19,349 bases of DNA from Candidatus Hydrogenedentota bacterium (lineage in GTDB: Bacteria; Hydrogenedentota; Hydrogenedentia; Hydrogenedentales; SLHB01): NCBI GenBank assembly GCA_007130675.1, contig SLSB01000359.1, positions 1-19,349 on the forward strand, given 5' to 3'. A model generated the notes under the pieces. That model was not told the DNA's origin, ran no database searches, and worked only from the letters and a program-made list of their open reading frames with translations. Shown here in pieces: positions 7,441 to 15,992 of the stretch (its first letter is position 1; every line of letters begins with the position of its first letter). The translations under genes were made by a program, and so were the position numbers.

Positions 7441-9900
7441 TTATTCGGCGACGGCAGGTGCGTAATACGCGGCGAGAGCGTCGGGCGTTATCGTTTGCTC
7501 GGGCAGGCGGGTTGTGCCGTCCGCAGCGCACACCACTTCGACGCGGACCGGTTCCGTGCCAAAGGTGACGTTGCCGTGGACCATCCGGCGCGCCGGGTCC
7601 ACGAAAAACTCGGCGGGCACACCGTCGACGATGACTCGCGCGACGCCTGCGTCGCCCAACGCGAAAAATACGCGGTCCTCTAGGGTTGCGGGGCCGTGCA
7701 GGGTCACGGCCAGCGTGTTGGTTGCGGCGTCCCAATTCTCCGAGATCCGCTTTCCGCCCCATTGGTGGTAGACAGCGTATTCGGGCACTTCCCTGACGTA
7801 TAGCAGCCGGGTCTGGTTCGGGGCGAGGTGCAGATTCGCAAACTGTTCGAGCACTGCGGCGCCGCGTGCCGGGGTAGCACTCCGCTGGTGCACATCGTAT
7901 ACCGCAAACGTGCGCTCTCCCGCCAGCGGTTCGAGTAGCGGCTCGCTGAACACTACCGAAGTCTCGGCGGGATTCGCTTTGGGATTTGCCACGACCAACA
8001 AGACGTCGTTCCACACCTGGTTGTGGTACAGCGAAGCGTAGGTGCCGGGCGCGGTTGCGGCAAAGCGGTCTTTCGCCGTGGCGAAGTAATGCGGCTCCGA
8101 TTCATACAGGCCGAAGTAATGCTGCGCACGGTTGAATGTTTTCACAAACAACACTTCATCGGCGGTGACTCCCGAGGCATAGGGAAACTTGTCGGGCCAG
8201 AGGCGCCAATCGAGATAACTGTACTGCCCGCCCCCCGTCAGAAGATCAAACGCATAGGCCAATTCCGCGCCGCAACGAACGGCCTCGGTGTCCCCGGCCC
8301 ACAGACAGCCTTGGGCCCAATGGTTCTGATACGAGCCGTATTGGGTCCAATAGGAATCAAGCGACGCAAATGTGTAGCCCTCTCCGAAAAGATGCACGTC
8401 AAACGCCGATATCACCGGCAAAACAAAGGCATGGCTCGAGTGATCGATCAGTACCGCATGGGGGCACTCGGCCAGCATGACCTGCCGGCGGCGCCAGTTG
8501 ACGTCGTGCAGCTCGATCAGGCAGTCGTAGACCGGCTCCGGGTGGCCGTGTTCTTTCCAAAGGGTGCAATTCGAATAGGCGAGATTGTCGTCGATGTACA
8601 TGCCATCGACGGGGTACTTCTCGAGCATGTCCTTGATGGTGGCCATCCGGTACTCGTCCAACCCATTGGGCGATGCCAGGCAGGTGGCGATCAGGTCGCA
8701 ATAGGGGTCCATCGAGGCCGTGTAGCGGCCGCCGTAGTTAAAGCCCTGCCAGAGATGCCAGTTGCCCGCATTCTTCATGGCTTGCACGCCCTCGGCGTTG
8801 GCGTACATCAAATCGGCGTTGGCCGTCCAGATGAACAACATGCCGGCGTTGTGGACGGTCTCGAGCACGCGGTCGAATTCTTCGGCAGGCGGCCGAGGCA
8901 CGCCGGGCGTGCCCAGCCGATGCATCTGAAACAAGGTAAACCCTAACCGGGCCGCCTCGTGGATCTCCTCGTCCGTCGGGTAAGGGTGCTCGCCGTCGCC
9001 CACCCAGATAAACATGCGCAGATCCCGCCAGCGGGGGTGCGGATGCCGGTTCGGCGCAACCGCCAGGCCGGTACGGAAAGTGAACGTGTCTCCACCTGGG
9101 ACAACAAACGCCTCGCCGCCCGGCGCGATACGCACGATATGCTGGGTAAGCGTGGCCGAGACTTCGCCGCCGGACATCTCGTTGACCAGCAGCGAGGCGG
9201 TCGCGGCATCAGCAGGCGAGCGGTGCGTGCCGCCGCGGTCGGTGAAAATGGCCAGCGCGGCTTCGTGGCTGAATACCTGGAGACACGACGTAAGCGTGGC
9301 CAACTCGACCGGGGTTCCCGCCTCGGGCAAGGCCCCTTGGAAGGAATCCGTACCGTTGGTGTCGCGCCGTTTGTGCAGATAGTGGCCGAAGCGCCCTTGA
9401 CCGGTCACCTCGAAACGGATCCCGTCGTGAACCCGATACTCGTCGGCGGGCCGCAAAGTCATTTCACTCACCACAACGCCGTCGTTATAGAACATGGTCT
9501 CGAGGGTATACGGTACGCCCGCGGGCAGCGCGCCCTCCGTTCTCACGATCACCCTGTCCGGGCCTTGCGAGAGGATCTCGGTCGTGCCCCCGTCACAATC
9601 CGACAGGCGTACGCCGTCGAACCACAGGTCGGCGGGTGTTTCGAGTCCGACTACGGGCGTTCCGTCGCGCACCGCCTCGAGGCTTGCAATGGCGCCCGTG
9701 GCTCTGTCTACGGTATAGCCAAACGTGGGACCCTGAATCGTGATTCGAGCATCATCCGCCGTACACGTCAGATCCTCGGACGGCAACGGCTCGCGAAGGA
9801 CCTCTGTCACCGTCTTGCTGATTGGTGGCGCTGCCCAGAGCGCGCCAGCGTGCAGAACGACCGCCATCCCGACCACAATCATCAACCAACCCGATTTCAT
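7441..9900 (-). CDS. Large secreted TIM-barrel glycosidase-like protein (GH36/GHL type)
   Basis: The product is 819 aa. Translation starts at ATG 9900 after GGGGGAG about ten bases upstream. A signal peptide occupies residues 1-23 (cleavage near ALWA). Residues about 40-285 form a beta-sandwich like the mutarotase-type N-domains of clan GH-D and related families. A barrel follows at about 292-600: it opens with WRDLRMFIWVGDG, has FIWTANADLMY (356-366), then VDGMYIDDN (431-439), where Asp437 or Asp438 is the probable nucleophile, and LFGEGYT (504-510), where Glu507 could be the acid. A C-terminal beta domain spans about 610-819. This layout matches putative alpha-glycosidases such as the DUF6259/GHL groups; I cannot assign an EC activity. 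It lies 67 bases after another secreted glycosidase-like gene on the same strand, so the two are probably co-transcribed. The gene ends 42 bases from the convergent kinase gene. Confidence 0.65.
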   Translation of the reverse strand: MKSGWLMIVVGMAVVLHAGALWAAPPISKTVTEVLREPLPSEDLTCTADDARITIQGPTFGYTVDRATGAIASLEAVRDGTPVVGLETPADLWFDGVRLSDCDGGTTEILSQGPDRVIVRTEGALPAGVPYTLETMFYNDGVVVSEMTLRPADEYRVHDGIRFEVTGQGRFGHYLHKRRDTNGTDSFQGALPEAGTPVELATLTSCLQVFSHEAALAIFTDRGGTHRSPADAATASLLVNEMSGGEVSATLTQHIVRIAPGGEAFVVPGGDTFTFRTGLAVAPNRHPHPRWRDLRMFIWVGDGEHPYPTDEEIHEAARLGFTLFQMHRLGTPGVPRPPAEEFDRVLETVHNAGMLFIWTANADLMYANAEGVQAMKNAGNWHLWQGFNYGGRYTASMDPYCDLIATCLASPNGLDEYRMATIKDMLEKYPVDGMYIDDNLAYSNCTLWKEHGHPEPVYDCLIELHDVNWRRRQVMLAECPHAVLIDHSSHAFVLPVISAFDVHLFGEGYTFASLDSYWTQYGSYQNHWAQGCLWAGDTEAVRCGAELAYAFDLLTGGGQYSYLDWRLWPDKFPYASGVTADEVLFVKTFNRAQHYFGLYESEPHYFATAKDRFAATAPGTYASLYHNQVWNDVLLVVANPKANPAETSVVFSEPLLEPLAGERTFAVYDVHQRSATPARGAAVLEQFANLHLAPNQTRLLYVREVPEYAVYHQWGGKRISENWDAATNTLAVTLHGPATLEDRVFFALGDAGVARVIVDGVPAEFFVDPARRMVHGNVTFGTEPVRVEVVCAADGTTRLPEQTITPDALAAYYAPAVAE

Positions 9901-9967
9901 GATACGGTTTTCTCCCCCGGCCGTTCCGGATTGCGTCTGACTGGCAAGGGCTTCGCCCCAATGAACG

Positions 9968-11695
9968 CTACGACGAAGTTCTCGGAAACGTGATCAGCGT
10001 CCTGTTGCCGCTTTCCGAACCGTCTTCAGCCACAAGCCACATTTTCGGGGCCCGCTGAAGGACGTCGATGGGTTGCGCCAGGCGACGCTCGATTAACCGG
10101 ATCTGAGACGCCAAGTCGCGGTGCGGCAGCCCGAGCAGCTCGATGGGGCCGCCAAAAAAGGTCATAACCATGGCTACGTCTTCGCTCAATGTGCTGATGC
10201 CGGAGGTATCAAACCGGACCGGACCCGATGCAATGCGGTATTCCCACAAGCGGCTTGTGCAGCCCGCCGCCTCGAGCCAGTCGTCCAGATTGTCCCTGAG
10301 GGTTGTCGCGGACGAAGGAAACACGGGCAAGCCCGGCGCGGCGTCCGCCATGGCCTCGAGCGCGAGCGCATCGGCCTGCGTGCGCGTCATATTGAACGCG
10401 CGCAGCACCTCGTCGGGAATAAGCGACTTCTGCACCACGAAAAACTGGAAGCCCCACCCGGCGACTTGGCGCATGTTGGCGACGGCTTGCGCATACCCCT
10501 CGGGGTGCGCCAGATTGAGCCACGTCTGGCCGCCCATCGCGGCGGCATAGCTTGGGCCGCCTTCGATGGCGGCAAGAGGATCCACCGTGAGGCCCGGCGT
10601 CATGCGCATGCCCTCGATGGTCGAGGCGACGGCCTGCATGTTTTTCGGATAGCGCGGACGGGCGCCCTCGAGCGAGCCCGGCCGTGATTCCCAGGCGCCG
10701 GGCACCAGTGCATGCCGCACGCCCGCGCGACCCCATCGTTCGGCCGCCGCATACAGCGCATCGGCGGAGGCGCCTTCCTCCACGGTGCACCAGAACCGCG
10801 GGGTATCGTCGGGCATATTCGGGCGCGGCAGATTGCTGCGGGTCCAGGTAAAATAGGTTTCAACTTCTTCCGGTTTCGGCACCGAAAAGGTGATGAACAC
10901 GGGATCGGCGCTCAAGGACTCGCCTGGCGCGAGCACAATGGGCGGATCAAATTCGGATGCGATCTCACCCTGCCACGAACCGCCAAAGGGTTCGAGGTTG
11001 ATCCCCGAGCGGGCAATGTTCAAAGGCAAAACCCCGAGTCCGATGGTTCGAAGGTGTTGAGGGTCGTGAAAGAATGCGAGAGATGAGTTGGCGTTCCGGT
11101 CGAACGCCGCGTAGCCCGCCCGCATGTCCACACGGCGAATGACGCTTTCCATGTGCCCGCTCACATTCTTCAGGCAACCCGGCCCGAAGATTGCGGGGCT
11201 GAGCTTCTTTATCCCGAAAGGTTCTTCTCCGGTGTTGGTCACATGCATGCGGATGATCAAGAACGGGTAGCTGTTGTGCACGGAAACCTGGTGCCGAACC
11301 TTAATGCCGTCGCGCTCGGGCAGGTCCGCACTGAAATGATTGCCCGCGCCCACTTCCGTGGTGAAACGCTCGCGGCGGGCATTGCCTTTGTCGAATTCGT
11401 CGAGGAAAATCTCCTGGCCGGTCGCGAGCGTCAGCGACGCGCGCGCCTTGTCCACGAACTTGCCAATGCCTTCGAATTCGATCGTCCATTCGGCGTTATC
11501 CGACCCATACAGGAATCGGGCAGTGTTCGAGTCAAACGAAAACACGTAGTGTTCGCGCAATGCCCAAGGTTTGGACGAGAAGTCTTCTCGTGCTTCACCC
11601 GCATAAGCGGCCAACGCTGCTGTCACCGCCACAAGCAGCAGTACCAGACTCCGGCGGAGGTTGTTCCAAAAAACATGCAAGCTCATCATCCCCAT
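9968..11695 (-). CDS. Secreted GH36/GH27-like protein, nucleophile apparently lost
   Basis: Three nearby ATGs are possible (11695, 11689, 11686), and a GTG at 11719 lies inside a hairpin. 11695 is preferred because AAGGA lies nine bases upstream, giving 575 aa. A hydrophobic stretch at about residues 17-32 serves as signal peptide. Residues about 40-275 are an all-beta sandwich (LIIRMHVTNTGEEPFGIKKLSPAIFG region), and 295-535 a barrel resembling alpha-galactosidases: HPEGYAQAVANMRQVAGWG (397-415) corresponds to the family's HPEA...LREWG helix. The next strand normally reads YFKLDF/YIKWD and supplies the nucleophile Asp. Here it reads FFVVQKS, with Gln422 at that place. The end matches the MTFFGGPIELLG segment of the family. 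I infer an inactive or altered enzyme, possibly a binding or helper protein for its downstream neighbour. Confidence 0.62.
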   Translation of the reverse strand: MGMMSLHVFWNNLRRSLVLLLVAVTAALAAYAGEAREDFSSKPWALREHYVFSFDSNTARFLYGSDNAEWTIEFEGIGKFVDKARASLTLATGQEIFLDEFDKGNARRERFTTEVGAGNHFSADLPERDGIKVRHQVSVHNSYPFLIIRMHVTNTGEEPFGIKKLSPAIFGPGCLKNVSGHMESVIRRVDMRAGYAAFDRNANSSLAFFHDPQHLRTIGLGVLPLNIARSGINLEPFGGSWQGEIASEFDPPIVLAPGESLSADPVFITFSVPKPEEVETYFTWTRSNLPRPNMPDDTPRFWCTVEEGASADALYAAAERWGRAGVRHALVPGAWESRPGSLEGARPRYPKNMQAVASTIEGMRMTPGLTVDPLAAIEGGPSYAAAMGGQTWLNLAHPEGYAQAVANMRQVAGWGFQFFVVQKSLIPDEVLRAFNMTRTQADALALEAMADAAPGLPVFPSSATTLRDNLDDWLEAAGCTSRLWEYRIASGPVRFDTSGISTLSEDVAMVMTFFGGPIELLGLPHRDLASQIRLIERRLAQPIDVLQRAPKMWLVAEDGSESGNRTLITFPRTSS

Positions 11696-11714
11696 TCTCC
11701 ATAGTCCTTCCACA

Positions 11715-11735
11715 CGCACGGCACAGGGCCGTGCG
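11715..11735. promoter_or_regulatory. Perfect 8-bp stem-loop in the leader of the GH36-like gene
   Basis: CGCACGGC (11715-11722), a five-base loop, then GCCGTGCG (11728-11735). Seven of the eight pairs are G-C or C-G, so it is stable. On the minus strand it lies between the candidate -10 box (11766-11771) and the ribosome binding site of the gene starting at 11695. No U-run follows, so it is not an ordinary terminator. It may be a protein-binding dyad, an mRNA-stabilising hairpin or a translational control element. Confidence 0.45.
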
Positions 11736-11765
11736 AGATATATTGCGCCCTCAGTTCGGTCACCG

Positions 11766-11794
11766 ATTATACACGATCAGTGTGCACCATCGTC
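11766..11794 (-). promoter_or_regulatory. Candidate promoter for the GH36-like / glycosidase pair
   Basis: On the minus strand a perfect TATAAT (plus positions 11766-11771) lies about 70 bases before the start codon at 11695. The hexamer 17 bases upstream (GACGAT, 11789-11794) is a poor -35 match, so an activator may be needed. It lies in the gap behind the aspartic-protease gene and allows independent transcription of the two downstream genes. Confidence 0.4.
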
Positions 11795-11833
11795 CACATC
11801 AATCATGCTGAGAAGTGCGCCCGCGCCCCGCTG

Positions 11834-12937
11834 TTATAGCATTTCCTCGACAGCGACACGGTAGACCGCCACCGCGCCTTGCCGCAGCACGCCGATGTCG
11901 AGAAACTCGCCGGGTGACCCGGCGAGAGCGCGCTGCACGGCATCGAACGGCTGTTGGGCCATATCGGAGCCATCGACTGATACCAGGAGGTCGCCGGACA
12001 CAAGACCCGCCATCCGGGCCGGCGAATCCTCGGCTACGACGAGACTCCAGAACCCGTGCACCCGTTCGACGGGAGTCACGCCCGTGCCGTAAAGGGGCGG
12101 ATCGCGCCACGGCAACGCCACAAGAGGCCGCACGTACAGCATTTCCGCGTTGCGGTCAAGCGCTAGCTCGAAGCGCGACAATAGGCGCATGCCAATCCGG
12201 ACGGCTCCCGTATCCGACAACGCACAGAGGGGATTGCGAACCTTTACAGGGCCGATTGCGCATTCCCCAAGACGTATCTGGGCATCGGCCGGCGCATCGC
12301 CTCTTTCCATGGCACGTAAGCGGGGGGTATCCTCAGAGAGGAGGCCCCATTTTTCAAGAAGCGCCTCGGTAATGGACAGCGTTCCCGCGAATGCCGTATC
12401 CAACACTGCCTCGCGAACATAATGCCCTTCGAGCGTGACGGTGACGCGCATGATGCCATCCGGGTCGGTCGTGAAAGGAATCTCGAGCCATTCAGGACCC
12501 ATCTCGGACGGAAACGCGCTGATCTCGCGCGCCGAGCAATCGAGGCGGAAGCGTTTGGGCAAACCCGGAAGCCCCAGAATCCCCGCCACCCGAAACCCGT
12601 ACAGGGCTTCCATCGGACTCAAGTCCGCTGCATAGGCCTCGCAATCAATCGTCGGGCTGCCCGCCACATCGAGAACGAGAACGCGCACCGGCCGGGCGGA
12701 GAAACCGCCAAGCTGCTCGGGTTCGCCCGCTTCGGGCAGCTCCAGCGCTTCCGCGATAGGGGCATCCAGAGCAACATACGGCGCGGCGGTGTCCAATAGA
12801 AACGGATAAGGTCCGACGCCGTTGACCCACACCGGCACAAAAACGCGCCCGCGCTCAAACATCAACGCCTGCGCCGTGGCCGGGGGTTCGACGGCCAGCA
12901 GGCCCGCCGCTACTACGAGAAGCAGTGTGCTCAACAT
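11834..12937 (-). CDS. Secreted retropepsin-like aspartic protease with two DTA motifs and a PDZ domain
   Basis: ATG 12937 is preferred to upstream in-frame starts because GAGGA lies four bases before it and it begins a clean signal peptide (about residues 1-23); the product is 367 aa. Two retropepsin-type lobes follow. Lobe 1 has FLLDTAAP with Asp49-Thr-Ala and the hydrophobic AGILGLP flap-end region at 118-124. Lobe 2 has AVLDTAFAG with Asp180-Thr-Ala. A PDZ domain spans about 285-360 (SPARMAGLVSGDLLVSVDG). The fold family (gag-asp protease/Asp_protease_2) normally shows DTG or DTA at the active site; two copies in one chain would form an intramolecular dimer as in pepsin. It is predicted to act in the periplasm or at the surface as a protein-processing or quality-control protease, with the PDZ domain recruiting C-termini. 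Confidence 0.78.
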   Translation of the reverse strand: MLSTLLLVVAAGLLAVEPPATAQALMFERGRVFVPVWVNGVGPYPFLLDTAAPYVALDAPIAEALELPEAGEPEQLGGFSARPVRVLVLDVAGSPTIDCEAYAADLSPMEALYGFRVAGILGLPGLPKRFRLDCSAREISAFPSEMGPEWLEIPFTTDPDGIMRVTVTLEGHYVREAVLDTAFAGTLSITEALLEKWGLLSEDTPRLRAMERGDAPADAQIRLGECAIGPVKVRNPLCALSDTGAVRIGMRLLSRFELALDRNAEMLYVRPLVALPWRDPPLYGTGVTPVERVHGFWSLVVAEDSPARMAGLVSGDLLVSVDGSDMAQQPFDAVQRALAGSPGEFLDIGVLRQGAVAVYRVAVEEML

Positions 12938-12952
12938 GACATCCTCGGCCAG

Positions 12953-12981
12953 AGTATAGCAGTTTCGTGGCCTATTGCCAG
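12953..12981 (-). promoter_or_regulatory. Candidate promoter for the aspartic protease gene
   Basis: On the minus strand CTGGCA (plus 12976-12981, four of six) is followed after 17 bases by TATACT (12953-12958, five of six). The leader to ATG 12937 would be only about ten bases, short but still including the GAGGA ribosome binding site. It lies in the divergent gap shared with the multidomain gene at 13121. Confidence 0.4.
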
Positions 12982-12992
12982 CGTAGCGTCCC

Positions 12993-13021
12993 TTGCGCAA
13001 TCGCAGTCCACCGGATACTAT
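12993..13021 (+). promoter_or_regulatory. Weak candidate promoter for the multidomain beta-sandwich gene
   Basis: TTGCGC (12993-12998) and TACTAT (13016-13021) are 17 bases apart. The -35 match is only three of six and the -10 four of six. Support comes mostly from its position in the divergent intergenic region, about 100 bases before ATG 13121. Confidence 0.2.
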
Positions 13022-13120
13022 CAAGTCAGGAGTGTGTTTTGTGAAACTCCAGACCATACCGCTGGGATCAATCCCGCAATGGGACAGGATCCCTCAGAGC
13101 GTGCGAGAGGGGCAGGGCGA

Positions 13121-15055
13121 ATGACGCAGCGCCGCCATTTCGTGTATGTGGCCGCGGGAGTTCTGGCCGCGATCGTCCTGATTGTCGGCGTACGGGTGTG
13201 GTGGCAGGTCAATGCCCCTGGCGCGGCGTCCACGCAACCTGCCGAAAAGGGCGGGGCCGAGACACCGGCTTCTCGCGCTGAGAATGCCCGTGTCGATGAC
13301 AGCGCGCTTTCCACGGCCCTCGAGACACTGCCCGAGGAAATGGCTCCGCCCGCAGAGAATCCGCGCGTCCTTGCTATATCGGGTTGTATCCGCGACACCT
13401 TCGGCAAACCGATCCGAGGCGCTGTCGTGACGTGCGCCGGTGAAGACGGCAAGGACTCTCGCTCGAATCACGAAGGACGCTACCGAATCGAAGGCCTTCC
13501 TGACCGCATCTTCGCGGTGACCGCAACCCACCCCGCCTATTTTCCCGAGCAGAAAGCCTTGGTGCCCGCTGGAGCAAACCGCGCCGATTTCACTCTGTCA
13601 GTGCGAGCATCCCTCGAGGTGCAGGTTGTGCGCAGCGACACACAGGAGCCCCTGCCCCAATACTTCGTGCGCTTTGAACACGAATCAGAGTCCCGGCACT
13701 CCGAGGCGCGGGAAGGCGGGTTACATGCGCGGGTACAAGACCCGGCCGGACGGACAACCCTATCCGGCCTGGGGCCCATTGCGGGCACGCTGTGCGTTTG
13801 GCAGCAAGGTTATGAAACACAGGAGATCGCGGTGTCCGCGGGGGAACTCGCAACCCCGCCGCACAGAATCACTGTTGCGCTCGAACCTTCCCACAACGGC
13901 CTTGAAGGAATTGTTGAGAACACCCGCGCGGAACCCATCCCAGGCGCATACATCCTCAACGATCGCATGTCATGGGCGGGTGATGTGCCCCAAAAGGCAT
14001 GCGCACAGACCGGCCCGGATGGCCGGTTTCGTCTCGAGCCCACAAACGAACCCAAAAAGGACATTCTTGCCTGGCATCCTGACTACGCGCCCAATTACAC
14101 CACGATCTACCCCGAGACATCGCCCCACGAATTGCTTCGCATTGTCCTGCAAGGCATGGCGACGGTGCGCGGGCGCGTGACCCTGGATGGCGAACCACTC
14201 GAAAGATGCCATGTCATCGCCTCCTTCAAAGGCGAAAATGCACTGGACCAAAACGGCCAGCACACAGATGCAGACGGCATGTATGCGTTGAGCGGGTTAC
14301 CCCCCGGCCTGGCCCACGTCGAGGCTCGAGTCCATGCAGACGACTGGGGCGGCAGCGTCCTGCGCATCGCCCAGACGGCTGAACTCGTGGAAGGCGAGAG
14401 CACTTTGCTTGATTTCGAGGTGCAGCGGCCCAACGCAACGCTCGAGGGACGCATACACGCCACTTCGACAATGCTTGAAAGCGTATCGGTCAAACTCGCT
14501 CTCGAGACCGCCCAGGCGGCTGTTCAGTACGATGTGAATGCCGAGACCGACGGAGCGGGCGGAGCCTACTATCGCATTGAGAATGTCTTGCCGGGTACCG
14601 GCATCCTGACCGTGGAGGCAGAGAATGGTTCGCATTCTTTTTACAGGATCTCGCAACACGGCGTCACCATCTCTGCAGGGGAACATGCCGTCTTTGATAT
14701 CACCATAGGTTCAAGTTGTGCCGTTGCTGGGCGCGTCGTATATCGCAGGCAGTTTGATATCGTGTTGCTGCTGGTGTTCGAAGGTGAGTCTGCCATAACC
14801 GAGCACGATATCGCGTCGGGCCTCGTGTCTGGTGAACCAGAGCAGATTGGGCTCGCCGCCGGAACCGTTGTTTCCGGCGGGATGTTCAGCAGCGGCCTTG
14901 CAAACCCGACCGGCGAGTATGCCGTCGAATTGCTCGAACCCGGCCGCTACACAGTTGTGGCTATCGGATCAATTGACGAAACCCTGTCCTCTGACCGCGC
15001 CTTCATTACCCTCCGCGAAGAGGACACGGTAACCCTCAACCTGACGTTACGCTAA
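13121..15055 (+). CDS. Membrane-anchored protein of tandem carboxypeptidase-regulatory-like beta-sandwich domains
   Basis: ATG 13121 is preferred (644 aa) because it begins MTQRRHF directly before a single transmembrane helix (about 8-28); the frame also opens at GTG 13034 and ATG 13079. After a Pro/Ala/Glu-rich linker (31-80) come about six repeats of the CarboxypepD_reg/Cna-B-like type, near 86-160, 165-254, 259-344, 348-435, 439-529 and 534-644. Most show the hallmark G-x-V...G-x-P-x-x-GA-x-V...T-x-x-DG-x-(Y/F)...L-x-P-x-x-Y sequence, for example GKPIRGAVVT (95-104), NHEGRYRIEGLP (116-127), TDADGMYALSGLPPG (382-396) and GEYAVELLEPGRYTVVA (598-614). No catalytic domain is visible. It probably protrudes from the inner membrane as a structural, adhesive or carbohydrate-binding stalk. 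It is divergent from the protease gene and converges on the FGE-like gene. Confidence 0.75.
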   Translation: MTQRRHFVYVAAGVLAAIVLIVGVRVWWQVNAPGAASTQPAEKGGAETPASRAENARVDDSALSTALETLPEEMAPPAENPRVLAISGCIRDTFGKPIRGAVVTCAGEDGKDSRSNHEGRYRIEGLPDRIFAVTATHPAYFPEQKALVPAGANRADFTLSVRASLEVQVVRSDTQEPLPQYFVRFEHESESRHSEAREGGLHARVQDPAGRTTLSGLGPIAGTLCVWQQGYETQEIAVSAGELATPPHRITVALEPSHNGLEGIVENTRAEPIPGAYILNDRMSWAGDVPQKACAQTGPDGRFRLEPTNEPKKDILAWHPDYAPNYTTIYPETSPHELLRIVLQGMATVRGRVTLDGEPLERCHVIASFKGENALDQNGQHTDADGMYALSGLPPGLAHVEARVHADDWGGSVLRIAQTAELVEGESTLLDFEVQRPNATLEGRIHATSTMLESVSVKLALETAQAAVQYDVNAETDGAGGAYYRIENVLPGTGILTVEAENGSHSFYRISQHGVTISAGEHAVFDITIGSSCAVAGRVVYRRQFDIVLLLVFEGESAITEHDIASGLVSGEPEQIGLAAGTVVSGGMFSSGLANPTGEYAVELLEPGRYTVVAIGSIDETLSSDRAFITLREEDTVTLNLTLR

Positions 15056-15099
15056 CTGCCTTTGGTTCAGCATCACCCCGGAGACCGCGCCGTGAAGAG

Positions 15100-15924
15100 T
15101 CACTTGGCGATGCGGAATCCCACGCGATTGAGGCGGCTTAACGGCGTGGCGCCGGAGCGGCTGGCCGAGCGGCAGTTGTGGGGATCGCCCCACCAGCTTC
15201 CTCCCCGGGTCAAGCGGTACTCCGTCCGGGGTGAATCCAACCAAGGGCCGCCATTGGCTGGCGCACCGATGTAGTTCTCGTGAAAATCGTCTTCGCACCA
15301 TTCGGACACGTTTCCGCTCATATCGTACAACCCAAACGCATTCGGGCGCTTCAATCCGACCTTGTGAGCGTAATGCTCGCCGGCATCGTACGCATTGCCT
15401 TGCCACCAGGCATAATCGTCGATGTCAATGTAATGCGGGTCGTCTCCCCAGTAGAAGCGCGTCGAAGTGTCCGCCCGGCAGGCATATTCCCATTCGGCCT
15501 CGGAAGGCAGGCGGAAGGCCTGGCCCGTATAGGCACTGAGCGCTTCGGCAAACGCCTTGGCATCCTCCCAGTAGACATAGACCGCCGGCGTGTCCGGCTC
15601 GTCCATAACCGAATGCAGGCCCGCCCACGGGCTGGTGCCCATCACGGCTTCCCATTGGGCCTTGGTCACTTCATACTTCGCCATCCAGAATGCCCGAACC
15701 TTCACCGAATGCCGCGGGTCTTCCAGATCGCTGCTGTCTTGTTCGCCTGGGTAACGCCCCATGTCGAACTGGCCTGATGGAATCCGAACCATTTCCAGTG
15801 GCACTCCCCCGGGCAGAAAGACGGTCTGCTTTCGGCCAGGACCAGGAGGGCAGCCCAGAGCAAGTAATACGAGCCCGAGCGACGCTCCAATAACGCATAT
15901 GCGCGATAACATCGACCTTCGCAT
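15100..15924 (-). CDS. FGE/SUMF1-fold lipoprotein with an incomplete copper-cysteine site
   Basis: ATG 15924 follows AAGGAG at eight bases (an adjacent GTG at 15927 is possible); the frame extends far upstream without signals. The product is 274 aa. A hydrophobic segment ends in ALGC, so Cys25 is probably lipid-modified. The formylglycine-generating-enzyme fold is clear: MVRIPSGQFDMG (45-56), VTKAQWEAVMG (86-96), RLPSEAEWEYACR (138-150), GLYDMSGNVSEW (198-209), RGGSWWGDPHNCRSASR (240-256) and GFRIAK at the end. True FGEs carry two cysteines in the penultimate block (Cys336/Cys341 in human SUMF1). Here only the second position is Cys251 and the first is Gly246. A canonical sulfatase-activating role is therefore doubtful; related members are binding proteins or different oxidases. 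No sulfatase gene is in the window. Confidence 0.85.
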   Translation of the reverse strand: MRRSMLSRICVIGASLGLVLLALGCPPGPGRKQTVFLPGGVPLEMVRIPSGQFDMGRYPGEQDSSDLEDPRHSVKVRAFWMAKYEVTKAQWEAVMGTSPWAGLHSVMDEPDTPAVYVYWEDAKAFAEALSAYTGQAFRLPSEAEWEYACRADTSTRFYWGDDPHYIDIDDYAWWQGNAYDAGEHYAHKVGLKRPNAFGLYDMSGNVSEWCEDDFHENYIGAPANGGPWLDSPRTEYRLTRGGSWWGDPHNCRSASRSGATPLSRLNRVGFRIAK

Positions 15925-15992
15925 CACCCCGTCTCCTTTTCTTGTGTGGCCCCGTCCCGATCGCTCGAAAAACCAGATAAGCCCGAATGATA

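Noticed and set aside
8023..9993. Long plus-strand open frames opposite the 819-aa glycosidase-like gene
   Set aside because: The minus-strand gene has a signal peptide, a ribosome binding site and a recognisable barrel. The plus frames have none of these.
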